Of a stretch of 64,000 bases of DNA, positions 26,030-35,846 are shown piece by piece (position 1 is the first letter of the stretch; the number at the start of each line of letters is the position of its first letter). This stretch comes from Bacillus sp. (in: firmicutes) (lineage in GTDB: Bacteria > Bacillota > Bacilli > Bacillales > JACDOC01), in NCBI GenBank assembly GCA_017656295.1, contig JACDOC010000007.1:81300-145299 (forward strand). The letters run 5' to 3'. Made by a program: the position numbers and the translations under genes. Under the pieces are notes generated by a model, which saw only the letters and a list, made by a program, of their open reading frames with translations, was not told the DNA's origin and did not search any database.

Positions 26030-26536
26030 CTTTTTATTTAAAGCTAATGCCTTCGCCAATCGTTTTTGTTGGTCTTGAAATAACTCTTGTAATTGAATAA
26101 ACGAATGATATAAAAAAGGTCGATTAACAATGAAGGTTAGCCGTTCCACCACGTTGACTGGCGTCAAAGAACAGTCTTTCAGCGCAAGTTCCCATTGGTT
26201 CAAACAAACTGGACGGCCATTCGACCAAAATATCATCATAAAAAATAAGGCAATCGATTCTATCATCAATCGTTCAGTCCCTTTTTGCCGCTCATGATAC
26301 ATTTGACTTAGCACCTGAAGCCGTTCATTCCAAAGGTGAACGAGCTTAGGAACAAACTTCTCGCGTTCATTCCACGGATACGTGTCAAAGTTACCTGTCT
26401 TCTCCATCAATTCATAGTAGAATAATGGATCAAGCGGACGAAAAGATTGTTCACTTTCTTCGATAGGGACAAAGATTAAATTTTTTGGAAAAAATAACGG
26501 GTGAGCCAACGTAGGCGGAAGCATAACTTTTAACAC
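26009..26536 (-). CDS. ypoC: YpoC family protein
   Basis: 175 residues; an all-helical protein with LKVMLPPTLAHPLFFPKNLI at the start, the position between ponA and nth identifying it as YpoC. Function unknown. It overlaps nothing but lies two bases behind nth, so they form one unit with dnaD. Confidence 0.8.
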   Translation of the reverse strand: MLKVMLPPTLAHPLFFPKNLIFVPIEESEQSFRPLDPLFYYELMEKTGNFDTYPWNEREKFVPKLVHLWNERLQVLSQMYHERQKGTERLMIESIALFFMMIFWSNGRPVCLNQWELALKDCSLTPVNVVERLTFIVNRPFLYHSFIQLQELFQDQQKRLAKALALNKKKSLSEN

Positions 26537-26538
26537 GA

Positions 26539-27195
26539 TTATGCCTCCTTCACTTTTTTTAGCCTTTTCTTTCCTTCACGACATAAATCGTTTAACGGAC
26601 AAACGGGACATTGTGGGTTTTGGGCTTTACAATGATAACGACCAAAGAAAATCATTCGGTGATGAGTAATAGCCCACTCTTCTTTCGGGACTTTTTTCAT
26701 TAACGTTTTTTCCACTTCTAAAACAGAATCTTTCCAACGACAAATACCTAGACGTTTACTTACACGTTCCACATGCGTATCAACGGCAATCGCTGGAATA
26801 CCAAAGGCGACAGAAACAACAACATTTGCTGTTTTTCGTCCCACTCCAGGTAAAGTCATTAATGTATCACGATCTTTTGGTACTTCTCCCCTATAGGAGT
26901 CAATTAATGTTTGACATAGCTTTTGAATATTTTTTGCTTTATTACGATATAGACCGATTGACCGAATGTCATTTTGTAGTTCTTCTACCGGTACTTTGAT
27001 GTAGTCTTCTGGTGTTTTATATTTTTGGAACAATTTTTTCGTTACTTTATTTACTAATGCATCTGTACATTGAGCAGACAAAACAACGGCAATTAATAAT
27101 TCAAATGGATTAGAATGGTTAAGTTCGCAATGGGCATCTGGAAACATTTCTCCCATGACATCTAAACAATGACGAATTTGTTGTTTGTTTAACAT
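26539..27195 (-). CDS. nth: Endonuclease III (DNA glycosylase/AP lyase)
   Basis: 218 residues. The helix-hairpin-helix LPGVGRKTANVVV holds the catalytic Lys, and the Asp of AVDTHVERVSKRL follows; the C-terminal 4Fe-4S cysteines are CKAQNPQCPVCPLNDLC. It removes oxidised pyrimidines from DNA and nicks the strand. Downstream of dnaD in the same operon as in B. subtilis. Confidence 0.95.
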   Translation of the reverse strand: MLNKQQIRHCLDVMGEMFPDAHCELNHSNPFELLIAVVLSAQCTDALVNKVTKKLFQKYKTPEDYIKVPVEELQNDIRSIGLYRNKAKNIQKLCQTLIDSYRGEVPKDRDTLMTLPGVGRKTANVVVSVAFGIPAIAVDTHVERVSKRLGICRWKDSVLEVEKTLMKKVPKEEWAITHHRMIFFGRYHCKAQNPQCPVCPLNDLCREGKKRLKKVKEA

Positions 27196-27217
27196 CCATT
27201 GATTTCCTTTCTACTGA

Positions 27218-27913
27218 TTATTGTTCTAGCCAATTGTACAAAGGAAGTTTTTTCGTTCGTTTTTCATCTAGTGGCACTCCTTTTTTTCTCTCGCGAAACT
27301 TTTGTCCATAAATTCTGGCTTGCTCGATCGTATGAATTCCATTTTTCTTCCATTCAAATAATATCCGATCAATATAACGAAAATTGAGCTTTCCTGACAT
27401 CACGGCTTCCCGTAAAGCCGCTTTAATAATACTTGGGTCATGGTGATCTTGATCCATCCAAATGGCTAATGTCTCACATTCAATCGGTGACAACGGACGA
27501 CCAAACTCTTGCTCGAAAACGGTATATAAATCCGTTTCTTTCTGGGTAAGTTCTATTTTATTTTGTTTCGTGTTTTGGCGCAAATGACATTCAATCAATT
27601 GGTACCAAAGTGGCTTCAAGGAATAAGCTTCGTATCGAATTTGGTCAGATGTATAATAATCCTCAATTGAAAGAAACCCTTTTTGAACAAGATGACGAAG
27701 AAGAACCGTGCACTCTTCTTCACTTATAGTCATTTGGGATGCCAACTGTTCAGGTGTTGGGAATGGATTCCCTTTTTGAATAGAAGCGTGAACGTGCATA
27801 ATTAACACTAATTCTTTTTCGTTCAACCCAAGGGTTGTATAGTACGACAACAACAAATGAGGGAATTGTACCATCCCATCGTTCATCATCGAAATCAGTA
27901 ACTCTTTCTCCAT
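27218..27913 (-). CDS. dnaD: DNA replication initiation protein DnaD
   Basis: 231 residues with an N-terminal winged helix (FPTPEQLASQMTISEEECTV) and C-terminal DnaD domain with LSPIECETLAIWMDQD and YIDRILFEWKKNGI. It is needed for replication initiation and restart with DnaB and DnaI. The ATG at 27913 follows GAGAGGTG and matches the B. subtilis start; the frame extends to 27973 without support. Confidence 0.94.
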   Translation of the reverse strand: MEKELLISMMNDGMVQFPHLLLSYYTTLGLNEKELVLIMHVHASIQKGNPFPTPEQLASQMTISEEECTVLLRHLVQKGFLSIEDYYTSDQIRYEAYSLKPLWYQLIECHLRQNTKQNKIELTQKETDLYTVFEQEFGRPLSPIECETLAIWMDQDHHDPSIIKAALREAVMSGKLNFRYIDRILFEWKKNGIHTIEQARIYGQKFRERKKGVPLDEKRTKKLPLYNWLEQ

Positions 27914-27969
27914 GTTTAGACACCTCTCATCCAGTATACCATGAAGATGTAATTCGTGTGGTTGCTTAA

Positions 27970-28012
27970 ACAAAAAGAATAACCACGCACATGTTGTACG
28001 TGGTTACTATTC
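27970..28012 (-). terminator. Terminator of asnS
   Basis: AGAATA-TAACCACG pairs with CGTGGTTATTCT over some 13 bases; the minus strand continues TTTTTGTTT. It separates asnS from dnaD. Confidence 0.85.
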
Positions 28013-29305
28013 TTACGGATACAGACGGTTAAGAAGACGTGGAAACGGAATCGTCTCACGAACGTGTTCAACACCACTAATCCACGCCACCGTTCGCTCT
28101 AATCCAAGACCGAATCCAGAATGCGGTACAGAACCGTATTGACGTAGTTCTAAATACCATTGATAAGCATCTAGTGGTAAGTTATGTTCCTCGAGACGTT
28201 GTTTGAGTAAATTATAATCGTGAATACGTTCGGAACCACCGATAATTTCTCCGTATCCTTCAGGAGCAATTAAATCGGCGCATAACACAACTTCAGGACG
28301 ATTTGGATCTGGCTGCATGTAGAACGGTTTTAACTCTGTTGGGTAATGGGTAATAAAGACCGGTTTATCGAAACTTTCAGCAATTGCCGTTTCGTGAGGT
28401 GCACCGAAATCGTCTCCCCACTTAATATCATCGAATCCTTTTTCATGAAGAAGCTGAATCGCCTCATCGTACGTAATACGTGGGAACGGAGCTTTCACTT
28501 GCTCCAACTTGGATGTATCACGACCTAAGCGCTGAAGTTCTAATTGACAATTTTTGAGTACCGATTGAACAATATGGGATACATATTCTTCTTGAACTTT
28601 TAAATTGTCTTCAAATTCATAAAACGCCATTTCCGGTTCAATCATCCAAAACTCAATTAAATGACGACGGGTTTTTGATTTTTCTGCACGGAAGGTTGGA
28701 CCAAACGAGAACACTTTTCCTAACGCCATCGCCGCAGCTTCCATATATAACTGACCTGATTGAGACAGATAAGCATCTTCATCAAAATATTTTGTATGGA
28801 ATAGCTCTGTTGTTCCTTCAGGAGCACTTCCTGTTAAGATAGGTGGGTCGACTTTTACGAAACCTCGCTCGTTAAAGAATTCGTACGTAGCTCGAATAAT
28901 TTCATTTCGAATTTTCATTATGGCATGTTGACGACGGGAACGTAGCCATAAATGGCGATGGTCCATTAAAAACTCGGTCCCATGTTCCTTCGGTGTAATT
29001 GGGAAATCTACCGATTCATGAATGATGTCAATGTCACGAACGTGTAGCTCATAACCAAATGGTGAACGACTATCTTCTTGTACTACACCCATTACATAAA
29101 GAGAAGTTTCTTGGGTGATGGATTTAGCTTTCGCAAAAACCTCTTCATCGACTTCGCTTTTAACAACGACCCCTTGAATAAAGCCAGAGCCATCACGCAA
29201 TTGTAAAAAGGCAATTTTACCGCTTGAACGTTTATTTGCCAGCCAAGCTCCAATCGTGACTTCTTGTCCGACATATTTATGCACTTCTGCAATTGTTGTT
29301 TTCAC
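28013..29305 (-). CDS. asnS: Asparaginyl-tRNA synthetase
   Basis: 430 residues, exactly as in B. subtilis. N-terminal OB fold ([20 protein letters not shown]), class II motif 2 ([16 protein letters not shown]) and motif 3 ([13 protein letters not shown]). It charges tRNA-Asn. The GTG at 29305 has GGAGGG at eight bases and begins VKTTIAEV, equal to MKTTINEV; ATG codons upstream lie too near the site. It has its own sigma-A promoter at 29355-29383. Confidence 0.95.
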   Translation of the reverse strand: MKTTIAEVHKYVGQEVTIGAWLANKRSSGKIAFLQLRDGSGFIQGVVVKSEVDEEVFAKAKSITQETSLYVMGVVQEDSRSPFGYELHVRDIDIIHESVDFPITPKEHGTEFLMDHRHLWLRSRRQHAIMKIRNEIIRATYEFFNERGFVKVDPPILTGSAPEGTTELFHTKYFDEDAYLSQSGQLYMEAAAMALGKVFSFGPTFRAEKSKTRRHLIEFWMIEPEMAFYEFEDNLKVQEEYVSHIVQSVLKNCQLELQRLGRDTSKLEQVKAPFPRITYDEAIQLLHEKGFDDIKWGDDFGAPHETAIAESFDKPVFITHYPTELKPFYMQPDPNRPEVVLCADLIAPEGYGEIIGGSERIHDYNLLKQRLEEHNLPLDAYQWYLELRQYGSVPHSGFGLGLERTVAWISGVEHVRETIPFPRLLNRLYP

Positions 29306-29354
29306 ATTCATTCCCTCCAAAAAGATTCAACCAGCTATCGTATGTATCGTTAAT

Positions 29355-29383
29355 ATTATACCGATATGAATAAAATCAAGCAA
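29355..29383 (-). promoter_or_regulatory. Sigma-A promoter of asnS
   Basis: Minus-strand TTGCTT (29383-29378) and TATAAT (29360-29355) with a 17-base spacer. No T-box leader is visible in the short 5' region. Confidence 0.7.
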
Positions 29384-29401
29384 TACGTATATCCTTCAAA
29401 T

Positions 29402-29430
29402 AAAAATGGCTAAGATTACTTAGCCATTTT
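29402..29430 (-). terminator. Terminator of aspB
   Basis: AAAATGGCTAAG and CTTAGCCATTTT pair around a four-base loop and a T run follows on the minus strand. The stem includes the aspB stop codon. Confidence 0.8.
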
Positions 29431-30609
29431 TTGTTCAACGAATGAATGAATACGTTGAATTGCTTTTTCTAGTAATTGTAAAGATGTCGCATACGATAAC
29501 CGAATGTTATCCGGTGCCCCAAAACCAGAACCAGGAATCACCGCTACTTTGGCCTCTTCAAGTAACGCTTTGGCAAAGTCATCTACGTTAGCGTATCCTG
29601 TCCATTCTGCCGCTTTTTTCACATTTGGAAACAGATAAAACGCTCCTTGCGGCTTGACACAAGAAAAGCCAGGAATTGCCACTAATTGGTCGTAAATGAT
29701 ATTTAACCGCTCTTCAAACGCTTGGCGCATTTCTTCCACTGGTACTTGCGTGCCTTCATACGCAGCAATGCTAGCAAACTGTGCGGTTGTCGTTGGGTTG
29801 GATGTTGAATGACTCGCTAAGTCCGTCATCGCTTTTATGATTTGTTGGTTACCTGCTGCATAACCAATGCGCCAACCTGTCATGGAATGTGATTTAGAAA
29901 CACCGTTAATAATGATGGTTTGATCTTTTAATTCAGAGGACAATTGGGCAATCGAAACGTGTTTGGCTCCACCATAAATGAGCTTTTCATAAATTTCATC
30001 AGAAACGATAAGAACTCCTTTTTCGATACAAACTTCACCAATGGCTCTCAACTCTTCTTCGCTATATAACATCCCTGTCGGATTGCTAGGTGAATTAATT
30101 ATAACCGCTTTTGTTCGTTCGGTAATGGCTTCTTTTAATTGTTCGGGAGTAATCTTGAAATGTTGCTCTTCTTTACCTTCAATGAATACAGGAACTCCTC
30201 CAGCTAATTTCACTTGTTCAGGATAGCTGACCCAATAAGGAATTGGAATAATTACTTCATCCCCTTCGTTTAGTAATACTTGGAAAAGAGTATATAATGC
30301 ATGCTTTGCGCCACTAGTGACGATAATTTCAGAAGAGGTATAATCTAACCCTTGATCTTGTTTAAATTTTCGAATAATCGCTTCTTTTAAGGCTGGTAAT
30401 CCTCCAGACGGTGTATATTTCGTTTGTCCTGCATGCATGGACTCGGTCGCTGCTTTTAAAATATGTTCTGGTGTATTAAAATCAGGCTCCCCTGCACCAA
30501 GCCCAATCACGTCAATTCCTTTTGCTTTCATTTCTTTTGCTTTTGCCGTAATTGCTAATGTAGATGAAGGTGTTAAAGCACTCACACGGTCAGCTAAAGT
30601 AATTTTCAT
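29416..30609 (-). CDS. aspB: Aspartate aminotransferase
   Basis: 397-residue class I aminotransferase. The PLP lysine is in NGVSKSHSMTGWR, and INSPSNPTGMLY and SDEIYEKLIYGG are the cofactor-site blocks. It makes aspartate from oxaloacetate. The ATG at 30609 (MKITLADRV) aligns with B. subtilis AspB; GGGGG lies upstream. The frame stays open to 30669 without a better site. Directly downstream of ypmB. Confidence 0.94.
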   Translation of the reverse strand: MKITLADRVSALTPSSTLAITAKAKEMKAKGIDVIGLGAGEPDFNTPEHILKAATESMHAGQTKYTPSGGLPALKEAIIRKFKQDQGLDYTSSEIIVTSGAKHALYTLFQVLLNEGDEVIIPIPYWVSYPEQVKLAGGVPVFIEGKEEQHFKITPEQLKEAITERTKAVIINSPSNPTGMLYSEEELRAIGEVCIEKGVLIVSDEIYEKLIYGGAKHVSIAQLSSELKDQTIIINGVSKSHSMTGWRIGYAAGNQQIIKAMTDLASHSTSNPTTTAQFASIAAYEGTQVPVEEMRQAFEERLNIIYDQLVAIPGFSCVKPQGAFYLFPNVKKAAEWTGYANVDDFAKALLEEAKVAVIPGSGFGAPDNIRLSYATSLQLLEKAIQRIHSFVEQKMAK

Positions 30610-30628
30610 TTTACAAACCCCCAATTTT

Positions 30629-31099
30629 TTAAAGTTTTTCAATAGTTCTCCACCATTCCCCAGTATCAAAACGAATGTAATAATAATTTAATTGATCATG
30701 TTCGTTAATATAAGCAATCTCCCATAAGGGAATTGTCCTCTCCATCCCTAAATGGGCATGTAGAATTTTTTTTGGCGATTTATCTGTCTTTAATTTCTGA
30801 ATCGCTTCTTGTTCTGATATTCCTTGGTCCCATCGAAGGACTGTCGTATGTTTCGTTTCCTTATTTATCCAAACAACATATTTTTTTCCGTTTTCCCTTA
30901 ACCCAATGACGACATAATAACTAGATGTTCCATGATACCAATAAAAGGTCTCTGGATTGGTAATGTCCGCCAATTGTTTAGCTAAACGAAAAGCTTCTTG
31001 TTCAGCGTTTTTAAAAGGAGCGCTTGCTTGAACATATAAGTAACCCGCTCCAACAAGAAGTAATAAGCCGAAAAAAATAATGGTGACCTTTTTTTTCAT
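30629..31099 (-). CDS. ypmB: YpmB family membrane-anchored protein
   Basis: 156 residues. An N-terminal membrane segment (VTIIFFGLLLLVGAGYLYVQ) leads to an external domain with the repeated-strand character of YpmB, which is related to PepSY-type domains. Function unknown. It lies between ypmA and aspB as in B. subtilis. Confidence 0.85.
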   Translation of the reverse strand: MKKKVTIIFFGLLLLVGAGYLYVQASAPFKNAEQEAFRLAKQLADITNPETFYWYHGTSSYYVVIGLRENGKKYVVWINKETKHTTVLRWDQGISEQEAIQKLKTDKSPKKILHAHLGMERTIPLWEIAYINEHDQLNYYYIRFDTGEWWRTIEKL

Positions 31100-31116
31100 A
31101 TTATCACTTCACATTC

Positions 31117-31287
31117 TTATGTACGATAAATGGTAAAAATAGCTTTATCTTTATTTTCTGGATCTAAGCTTAAACCAAACATTAAATCGTTACGTTTCAA
31201 GGTCCGATTTAATAAATCAACAATTTTGTACAGATCTTCATGATAGTCAACTTTTACAGATGATAAAATCTCGATTTTGCTATCCAC
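31117..31287 (-). CDS. ypmA: YpmA family small protein
   Basis: 56 residues, the same length as B. subtilis YpmA. The start VDSKIEILSSVKVDYHEDLY and the end KDKAIFTIYRT match the family. A GTG at 31287 follows GGGGGAGATGAA. Function unknown; operon with ypmB and aspB. Confidence 0.85.
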   Translation of the reverse strand: MDSKIEILSSVKVDYHEDLYKIVDLLNRTLKRNDLMFGLSLDPENKDKAIFTIYRT

Positions 31288-31446
31288 TTCATCTCCCCCA
31301 TTTCAAACAAAAATTGTTACAAATACATTGCATTTTGGTGGTAACAATAAAAGTAATGACACCTATTGAATATTATATCAGCAATGTAAGTCAAAAACGT
31401 TGTAAAGTCAATAAATAATCTTTCTAGTCCACTCACACGCTGAAAG

Positions 31447-31471
31447 GCTGCGATTAAATCGCAGCTTTTTT
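31447..31471. terminator. Hairpin after the MBL-like gene
   Basis: GCTGCGAT and ATCGCAGC form an eight-pair stem with a three-base loop; the stronger T run is on the plus strand, with CCTTTC on the minus strand, so it may act in both directions. Confidence 0.6.
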
Positions 31472-31492
31472 GCATGTAACATTCAGTTTAGT

Positions 31493-32299
31493 TCATTTTA
31501 GCTCTGGCGGCAATGTGATGACTTCATAATTCGTAGGAGAAAATTTAATCGTGACTAAGCCATGATTTTTCGTATAATACACGTCAATCCACGATTCATT
31601 CAATAGTTTCATTATGTCTTCATGTGGACGCTGATTTTTCGAATAAAAAATAATGGCCACTTGCGGGTCCATATGATGAACAATTTGTTCTGTTATGGAT
31701 TGTTCTTCGGCATAGTTAGCGACTTTAATAATATTCACATTTTTTAATGGCAATTGTAAAATGTGGCGCTCCCCATCCTTGGAACATGAAGAAAACCAAA
31801 CCAATTGATGTTCATAAAAAGAAAACTGGAAATTTAATAGAAGCGGATTCATTTCTATCCACAGTATTTTAGCATGTAATTGCTCCGAAAGAGAATAGGT
31901 CTTACCTTCCTGCCAAACGGTATTAAAAACGCTTCCTTTTTGAAAAAGGATTTTTTTCCCACTAATCACTTCTTGAACATGATATTTGTGAATGAGCTCG
32001 GTTAACAGTTCAACATCAATGGCATCGTGGGAGGTAAGAAGCATTCGTTGGATATGATTTACTTTAAAGTATGATAATTGCTCCTTTAGTTGCTTCACAT
32101 TAGTCGATTGACCATTTGTCAATAAAATATACTGTTGGTCAGGCAAATGAATTAAGGCTATTTCCCCGTTGTTTAATGACAAAAACGTGATTGCCATTTC
32201 ATCGTCTTTTAAATTTAAATCGATCATTTCCGCATAAGCGATAGTAGAATCAAAACATATGCAAATTAAAATTATGTGTAAAAAAAATCGAGCACCCAT
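31493..32299 (-). CDS. Exported protein with degenerate metallo-beta-lactamase-like fold
   Basis: 268 residues. A signal peptide (MGARFFLHIILICICF, ending STIAYAE) precedes a domain with the layout of ComEC-type MBL modules: ALIHLPDQQYILLTNGQS, then KVNHIQRMLLTSHDAIDVELL. The expected zinc motif HxHxDH is replaced by LLTSHDAID, so it is probably not an active metal hydrolase. Later blocks HHMDPQVAIIFYSKNQRPH and DVYYTKNHGLVTI agree with ComEC C-termini. The start at 32299 lies seven bases behind GGAGGA. No known name. Confidence 0.6.
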   Translation of the reverse strand: MGARFFLHIILICICFDSTIAYAEMIDLNLKDDEMAITFLSLNNGEIALIHLPDQQYILLTNGQSTNVKQLKEQLSYFKVNHIQRMLLTSHDAIDVELLTELIHKYHVQEVISGKKILFQKGSVFNTVWQEGKTYSLSEQLHAKILWIEMNPLLLNFQFSFYEHQLVWFSSCSKDGERHILQLPLKNVNIIKVANYAEEQSITEQIVHHMDPQVAIIFYSKNQRPHEDIMKLLNESWIDVYYTKNHGLVTIKFSPTNYEVITLPPELK

Positions 32300-32348
32300 C
32301 ATCATTCCTCCATCCATTTGTTAGGGTGCGTCGATTTTTAGAAATTTA

Positions 32349-35117
32349 TCATAACCATTGATGAATAAATGAAATGGTTTCTGCAATTGATAGTTCGTAT
32401 ACTGGAACTTGTGGAATTGATGCTAAAAACGTCTCCCCATATTTCGTCTGTACGATTCGTTGGTCAAACACAATGACTAACCCGCGATCAGTCTCATGTC
32501 GCAATAATCGGCCAAAACCTTGTTTAAAACGAATAACTGCCTCTGGTAGGGAATAATAATAAAACGAATTTTTTCCTTCTTGTTGAACGCGTTCACACAT
32601 CGCTTCATGAAACGGTTCATCAGGTGGAGAAAACGGTAGTCGAACAATACATAAACATGATAAATCTTCTCCCGGAATATCGATTCCTTCCCAAAACGTA
32701 CTTGTCCCAAACAAAATCGCTTTGTCGAAGCTACGGAATAGTTTAGTTAGACGTTGTGCTGACCCTCCGGATACACCTTGCGCAAGTAAGACGTATTGGT
32801 CCAACAATTGGGAGTCTTTCATTAACTCGTACGTTTTCTTTAACATATCATAAGAAGTAAATAATATGAGCATGCGTCCTTTCGTCGCTTGCGCAATTCC
32901 AATTAACTGGCTCGCAATCGTTGTACAATACTCTTCCATTGACACATCTCGAACTGAAGGCACATCATTTGGGACGATTAAACGGGCATTTTCCTTATAG
33001 GAAAACGGAGATGGAATGATTTTTTTATATGCAATTTCACGTTCCGATACACCTAATTGACTTAAAAAGAAATTAAAGGATTGGTTAATCGTCAATGTGG
33101 CTGATGTCATAATGACGCTCAATTTTTCGGCAAAAAACAGGGCATTCATTTTTTCTTCCACATATAATGGCTGCCAATTAAGCTGAATACTATTAGGTAG
33201 CGCCCGCTCGTCTCCTTCTGCCCATTGAATAAAACTGCTTCCAGTTCTTGTAAAAAAGTAGGTCATTTGTTCTTTTAGCCGTTGACATTCTTCCAAATAA
33301 ACGGTACCTTCATTAAACACAAGATAATCACCGTCAGATAAGTTTGTTTTTACGCCTTCCAAAAGGGCCAATCGTTCATTCAAATCCTCTTCCAATTCAT
33401 TCATCATAAAAATTATTCGTTCGGCAATTAGTTTCGCCGTTTTCCATGTCTCAGATTCCCAGTCATGAAGTTGAATACGTAATTTCCCTTTTCCTACTTT
33501 CCTTGAGCGTCTCATCCAGTTCCCAATAATCGTAAATAATTCATCAACTTCTTGCGAAAGGTTCTGAACAAGTTGAACGACTTCAAATGGATGTTTTGTT
33601 GGCTGAAACCCGTATTTTTCAACCACATCTTCAAATCGTCTAAGAAGCTGTTGTTGCTCGTATGAACCCAACAAACCTAAATGATATTTAACGAAAGCAT
33701 AGCTTATTTGTTCACCAAAAAAGTGCGATGCTACCTTCGGTAAATGATGGGCCTCATCAATAATCACATATTTAAATGGAGGCATAGTTCCCTTTAAAGA
33801 ATTTTGTAGTAAAAACGCATGATTGGTAACGATGATATGGGCATTCTCGGCTTTCTTTAATGCTCTTAAATAAAAATCATGCTCCTTCCATTCGTTTCGT
33901 TGCTTCGCTTTTTCCCACCCATAATGCTTAATTCGATTCCAAAATAATTTCCCCCCACTCGATAAGCTTAACTCGTCCACATCTCCGGTTTCCGTCTCCG
34001 TTAACCAAACTAATATTTGCATTTTTGCTAATATATGGTCGTACGTTGTATCTAATTCAGTTAACGTTTGTTCAAACTTAAATAAATCGATGTAATACGT
34101 TTTTCCTTTTAATACATGGACACGAAGTGGGAGAAATTCGTTTAGCCACTGAACTTCTTTTTCCATTAATTGCGTTTGCAGTTGAACCGTATGAGTACTA
34201 ATAACAATTTTTTCTCCTGTCTGTAAAGCAAAATTGGCTGCTGGAAGTAAGTAGGCTATAGTTTTTCCAACACCCGTTCCTGCTTCAATAACCGCATGCT
34301 GCTGGTGATGCAAAGCACGTTCAATAACATTCATCATTTCGAGTTGTCCTTTGCGATGGCGATAGTTAGGAATAGCCTTTTTTAAAACTAAATGCTTTTG
34401 GTCCCCAATGCTTGTGCTAATTGCCTCTTTTTTTTTCGACAACGAATTTTTTTCAATATTTTTTAGAGCAATACCTCTGATTACTTTGTACGTGTTGTCA
34501 TTCGATAGGATTCGATTTTCATCTATGGTTTCAAATAATAACCATAAATCACTTTTTAAATATTTAGCGAATTTTTTCAATTGTTTAATCGTAACTAGTG
34601 GTAGACGGTTCAGCTTTTGATAAAACTCGATAAATAATTGTGCAGTGACGAGGGCATCACTGTCTGCTTGATGTGGACGATCATGTTGAAATCCAAAATG
34701 TGCTGCTAGGTCAATTAATTTATAACTTGGTAGTGTAGGGTACGTTATTTTCGCGAGTTCAACCGTATCAATCACGTTTCCGTTAAACGATGGATAACCG
34801 ACCTTTTCCATTTCATGATTTAAAAACGTTAAGTCAAATAAAGCATTGTGAGCGACAAACACACTATCGTGTAACAAATTCCAAACAGTCGGAGCAATAT
34901 CTTTAAACGTTGGAGCATTTTTCACCAGCTCATCGTTAATTCCTGTTAACTCTTCAATAAATTCGGGGATTTGTTTATCTGGTCGAACAAGTGATTGAAA
35001 CGCTTCAACTACTTGTTCATTTTCAACGACAACGGCTGCCAATTGAATAATTCGATCCCCTTTTTTGGGTGTATTTCCGGTCGTTTCTATATCGATGATT
35101 ACAAATCGCTGATTCAT
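32349..35117 (-). CDS. dinG: DinG: 3'-5' exonuclease with XPD-type helicase domain
   Basis: 922 residues. The N-terminal DEDDh exonuclease begins VIIDIETTGNTPKKGDRII and includes VAHNALFDLTFLNHEM; the helicase has Walker A EAGTGVGKT and DEAH, and ends with RLPFSPPDEPFHEA and KQGFGRLLRH. In Firmicutes this fusion lacks the iron-sulphur cluster of Gram-negative DinG and acts mainly as a nuclease. AAAAGGTGAG lies before the ATG. Same location as in B. subtilis. Confidence 0.92.
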   Translation of the reverse strand: MNQRFVIIDIETTGNTPKKGDRIIQLAAVVVENEQVVEAFQSLVRPDKQIPEFIEELTGINDELVKNAPTFKDIAPTVWNLLHDSVFVAHNALFDLTFLNHEMEKVGYPSFNGNVIDTVELAKITYPTLPSYKLIDLAAHFGFQHDRPHQADSDALVTAQLFIEFYQKLNRLPLVTIKQLKKFAKYLKSDLWLLFETIDENRILSNDNTYKVIRGIALKNIEKNSLSKKKEAISTSIGDQKHLVLKKAIPNYRHRKGQLEMMNVIERALHHQQHAVIEAGTGVGKTIAYLLPAANFALQTGEKIVISTHTVQLQTQLMEKEVQWLNEFLPLRVHVLKGKTYYIDLFKFEQTLTELDTTYDHILAKMQILVWLTETETGDVDELSLSSGGKLFWNRIKHYGWEKAKQRNEWKEHDFYLRALKKAENAHIIVTNHAFLLQNSLKGTMPPFKYVIIDEAHHLPKVASHFFGEQISYAFVKYHLGLLGSYEQQQLLRRFEDVVEKYGFQPTKHPFEVVQLVQNLSQEVDELFTIIGNWMRRSRKVGKGKLRIQLHDWESETWKTAKLIAERIIFMMNELEEDLNERLALLEGVKTNLSDGDYLVFNEGTVYLEECQRLKEQMTYFFTRTGSSFIQWAEGDERALPNSIQLNWQPLYVEEKMNALFFAEKLSVIMTSATLTINQSFNFFLSQLGVSEREIAYKKIIPSPFSYKENARLIVPNDVPSVRDVSMEEYCTTIASQLIGIAQATKGRMLILFTSYDMLKKTYELMKDSQLLDQYVLLAQGVSGGSAQRLTKLFRSFDKAILFGTSTFWEGIDIPGEDLSCLCIVRLPFSPPDEPFHEAMCERVQQEGKNSFYYYSLPEAVIRFKQGFGRLLRHETDRGLVIVFDQRIVQTKYGETFLASIPQVPVYELSIAETISFIHQWL

Positions 35118-35186
35118 GAATGACTCACCTTTTTCTTATGACCAACTCCCAAATGGAAAATCGGGAGGTGATTGTATTGCTTGAGA

Positions 35187-35270
35187 TGTCAACGTTTTGA
35201 GTATACTTATGTGCAAAACGTTAACACGAAACGAAAAATTGTGCAATGATTCATACTTAAAACGTTTTGA
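35187..35270. promoter_or_regulatory. Three cre-like AACGTT motifs in the dinG-panD gap
   Basis: TGTCAACGTTTTGA (35187-35200), GCAAAACGTTAACA (35213-35226) and TTAAAACGTTTTGA (35257-35270) each differ from the CcpA cre consensus TGWAANCGNTNWCA at two positions. The 320-base gap has no other coding content that I can see. Confidence 0.3.
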
Positions 35271-35428
35271 ATTGGTTGGTTTTTCCTTACGACACGTTAT
35301 AAAAAACTTTAGTTTAGGCTACTCTTGTTCGTTTTAAATTTGTTCTATTGTAAAAGTACTTTTGGTTTGCTACACAATCCATATCTCTAAAATAATTAAA
35401 GTGTCCAAATGGAGCGTATCAAAAAAGC

Positions 35429-35449
35429 TCGGAATGTCTTCCGAGCTTA
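35429..35449 (-). terminator. Terminator of panBCD
   Basis: AGCTCGGAA and TTCCGAGCT form a nine-pair stem, followed on the minus strand by TTTTTTG; it overlaps the last codons of panD. Confidence 0.85.
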
Positions 35450-35833
35450 ATTCATGACTGTATGAGCAGGTTCATAGGTGATTAATTCCTTAATTCGGTT
35501 ATTTTCATCCATTATCGCTACTTTTGGACGATGGCTACTTACTTTTTCTTCTGGAACTAAGGCATAAGAAATAATAATAACGATATCCCCTTCTTGAACA
35601 AGGCGGGCTGCAGCTCCATTTAAACAAATAACTCCGCTTCCCCGTTCACCTGGAATAATATATGTTTCAAAACGAGCACCGTTATTGTTGTTAACAATTT
35701 GTACTTTTTCATTTGGAGCCATACCAACCGCATCTAAAATGTCTTGGTCAATTGTAATGCTGCCAACGTAGTTTAAGTTCGCTTCCGTTACGCGAGCACG
35801 ATGAATTTTTCCATTCATTAATGTACGAAACAT
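35447..35833 (-). CDS. panD: Aspartate 1-decarboxylase
   Basis: 128 residues. The self-cleavage site is Gly24-Ser25 (NYVGSITID), which makes the pyruvoyl cofactor from Ser25. It gives beta-alanine for pantothenate. Third gene of the panBCD operon, 13 bases after panC. GGAGGAAC precedes the ATG. The tail is a few residues longer than the family average, as in bacilli. Confidence 0.95.
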   Translation of the reverse strand: MFRTLMNGKIHRARVTEANLNYVGSITIDQDILDAVGMAPNEKVQIVNNNNGARFETYIIPGERGSGVICLNGAAARLVQEGDIVIIISYALVPEEKVSSHRPKVAIMDENNRIKELITYEPAHTVMN

Positions 35834-35846
35834 CGTTGTTCCTCCT

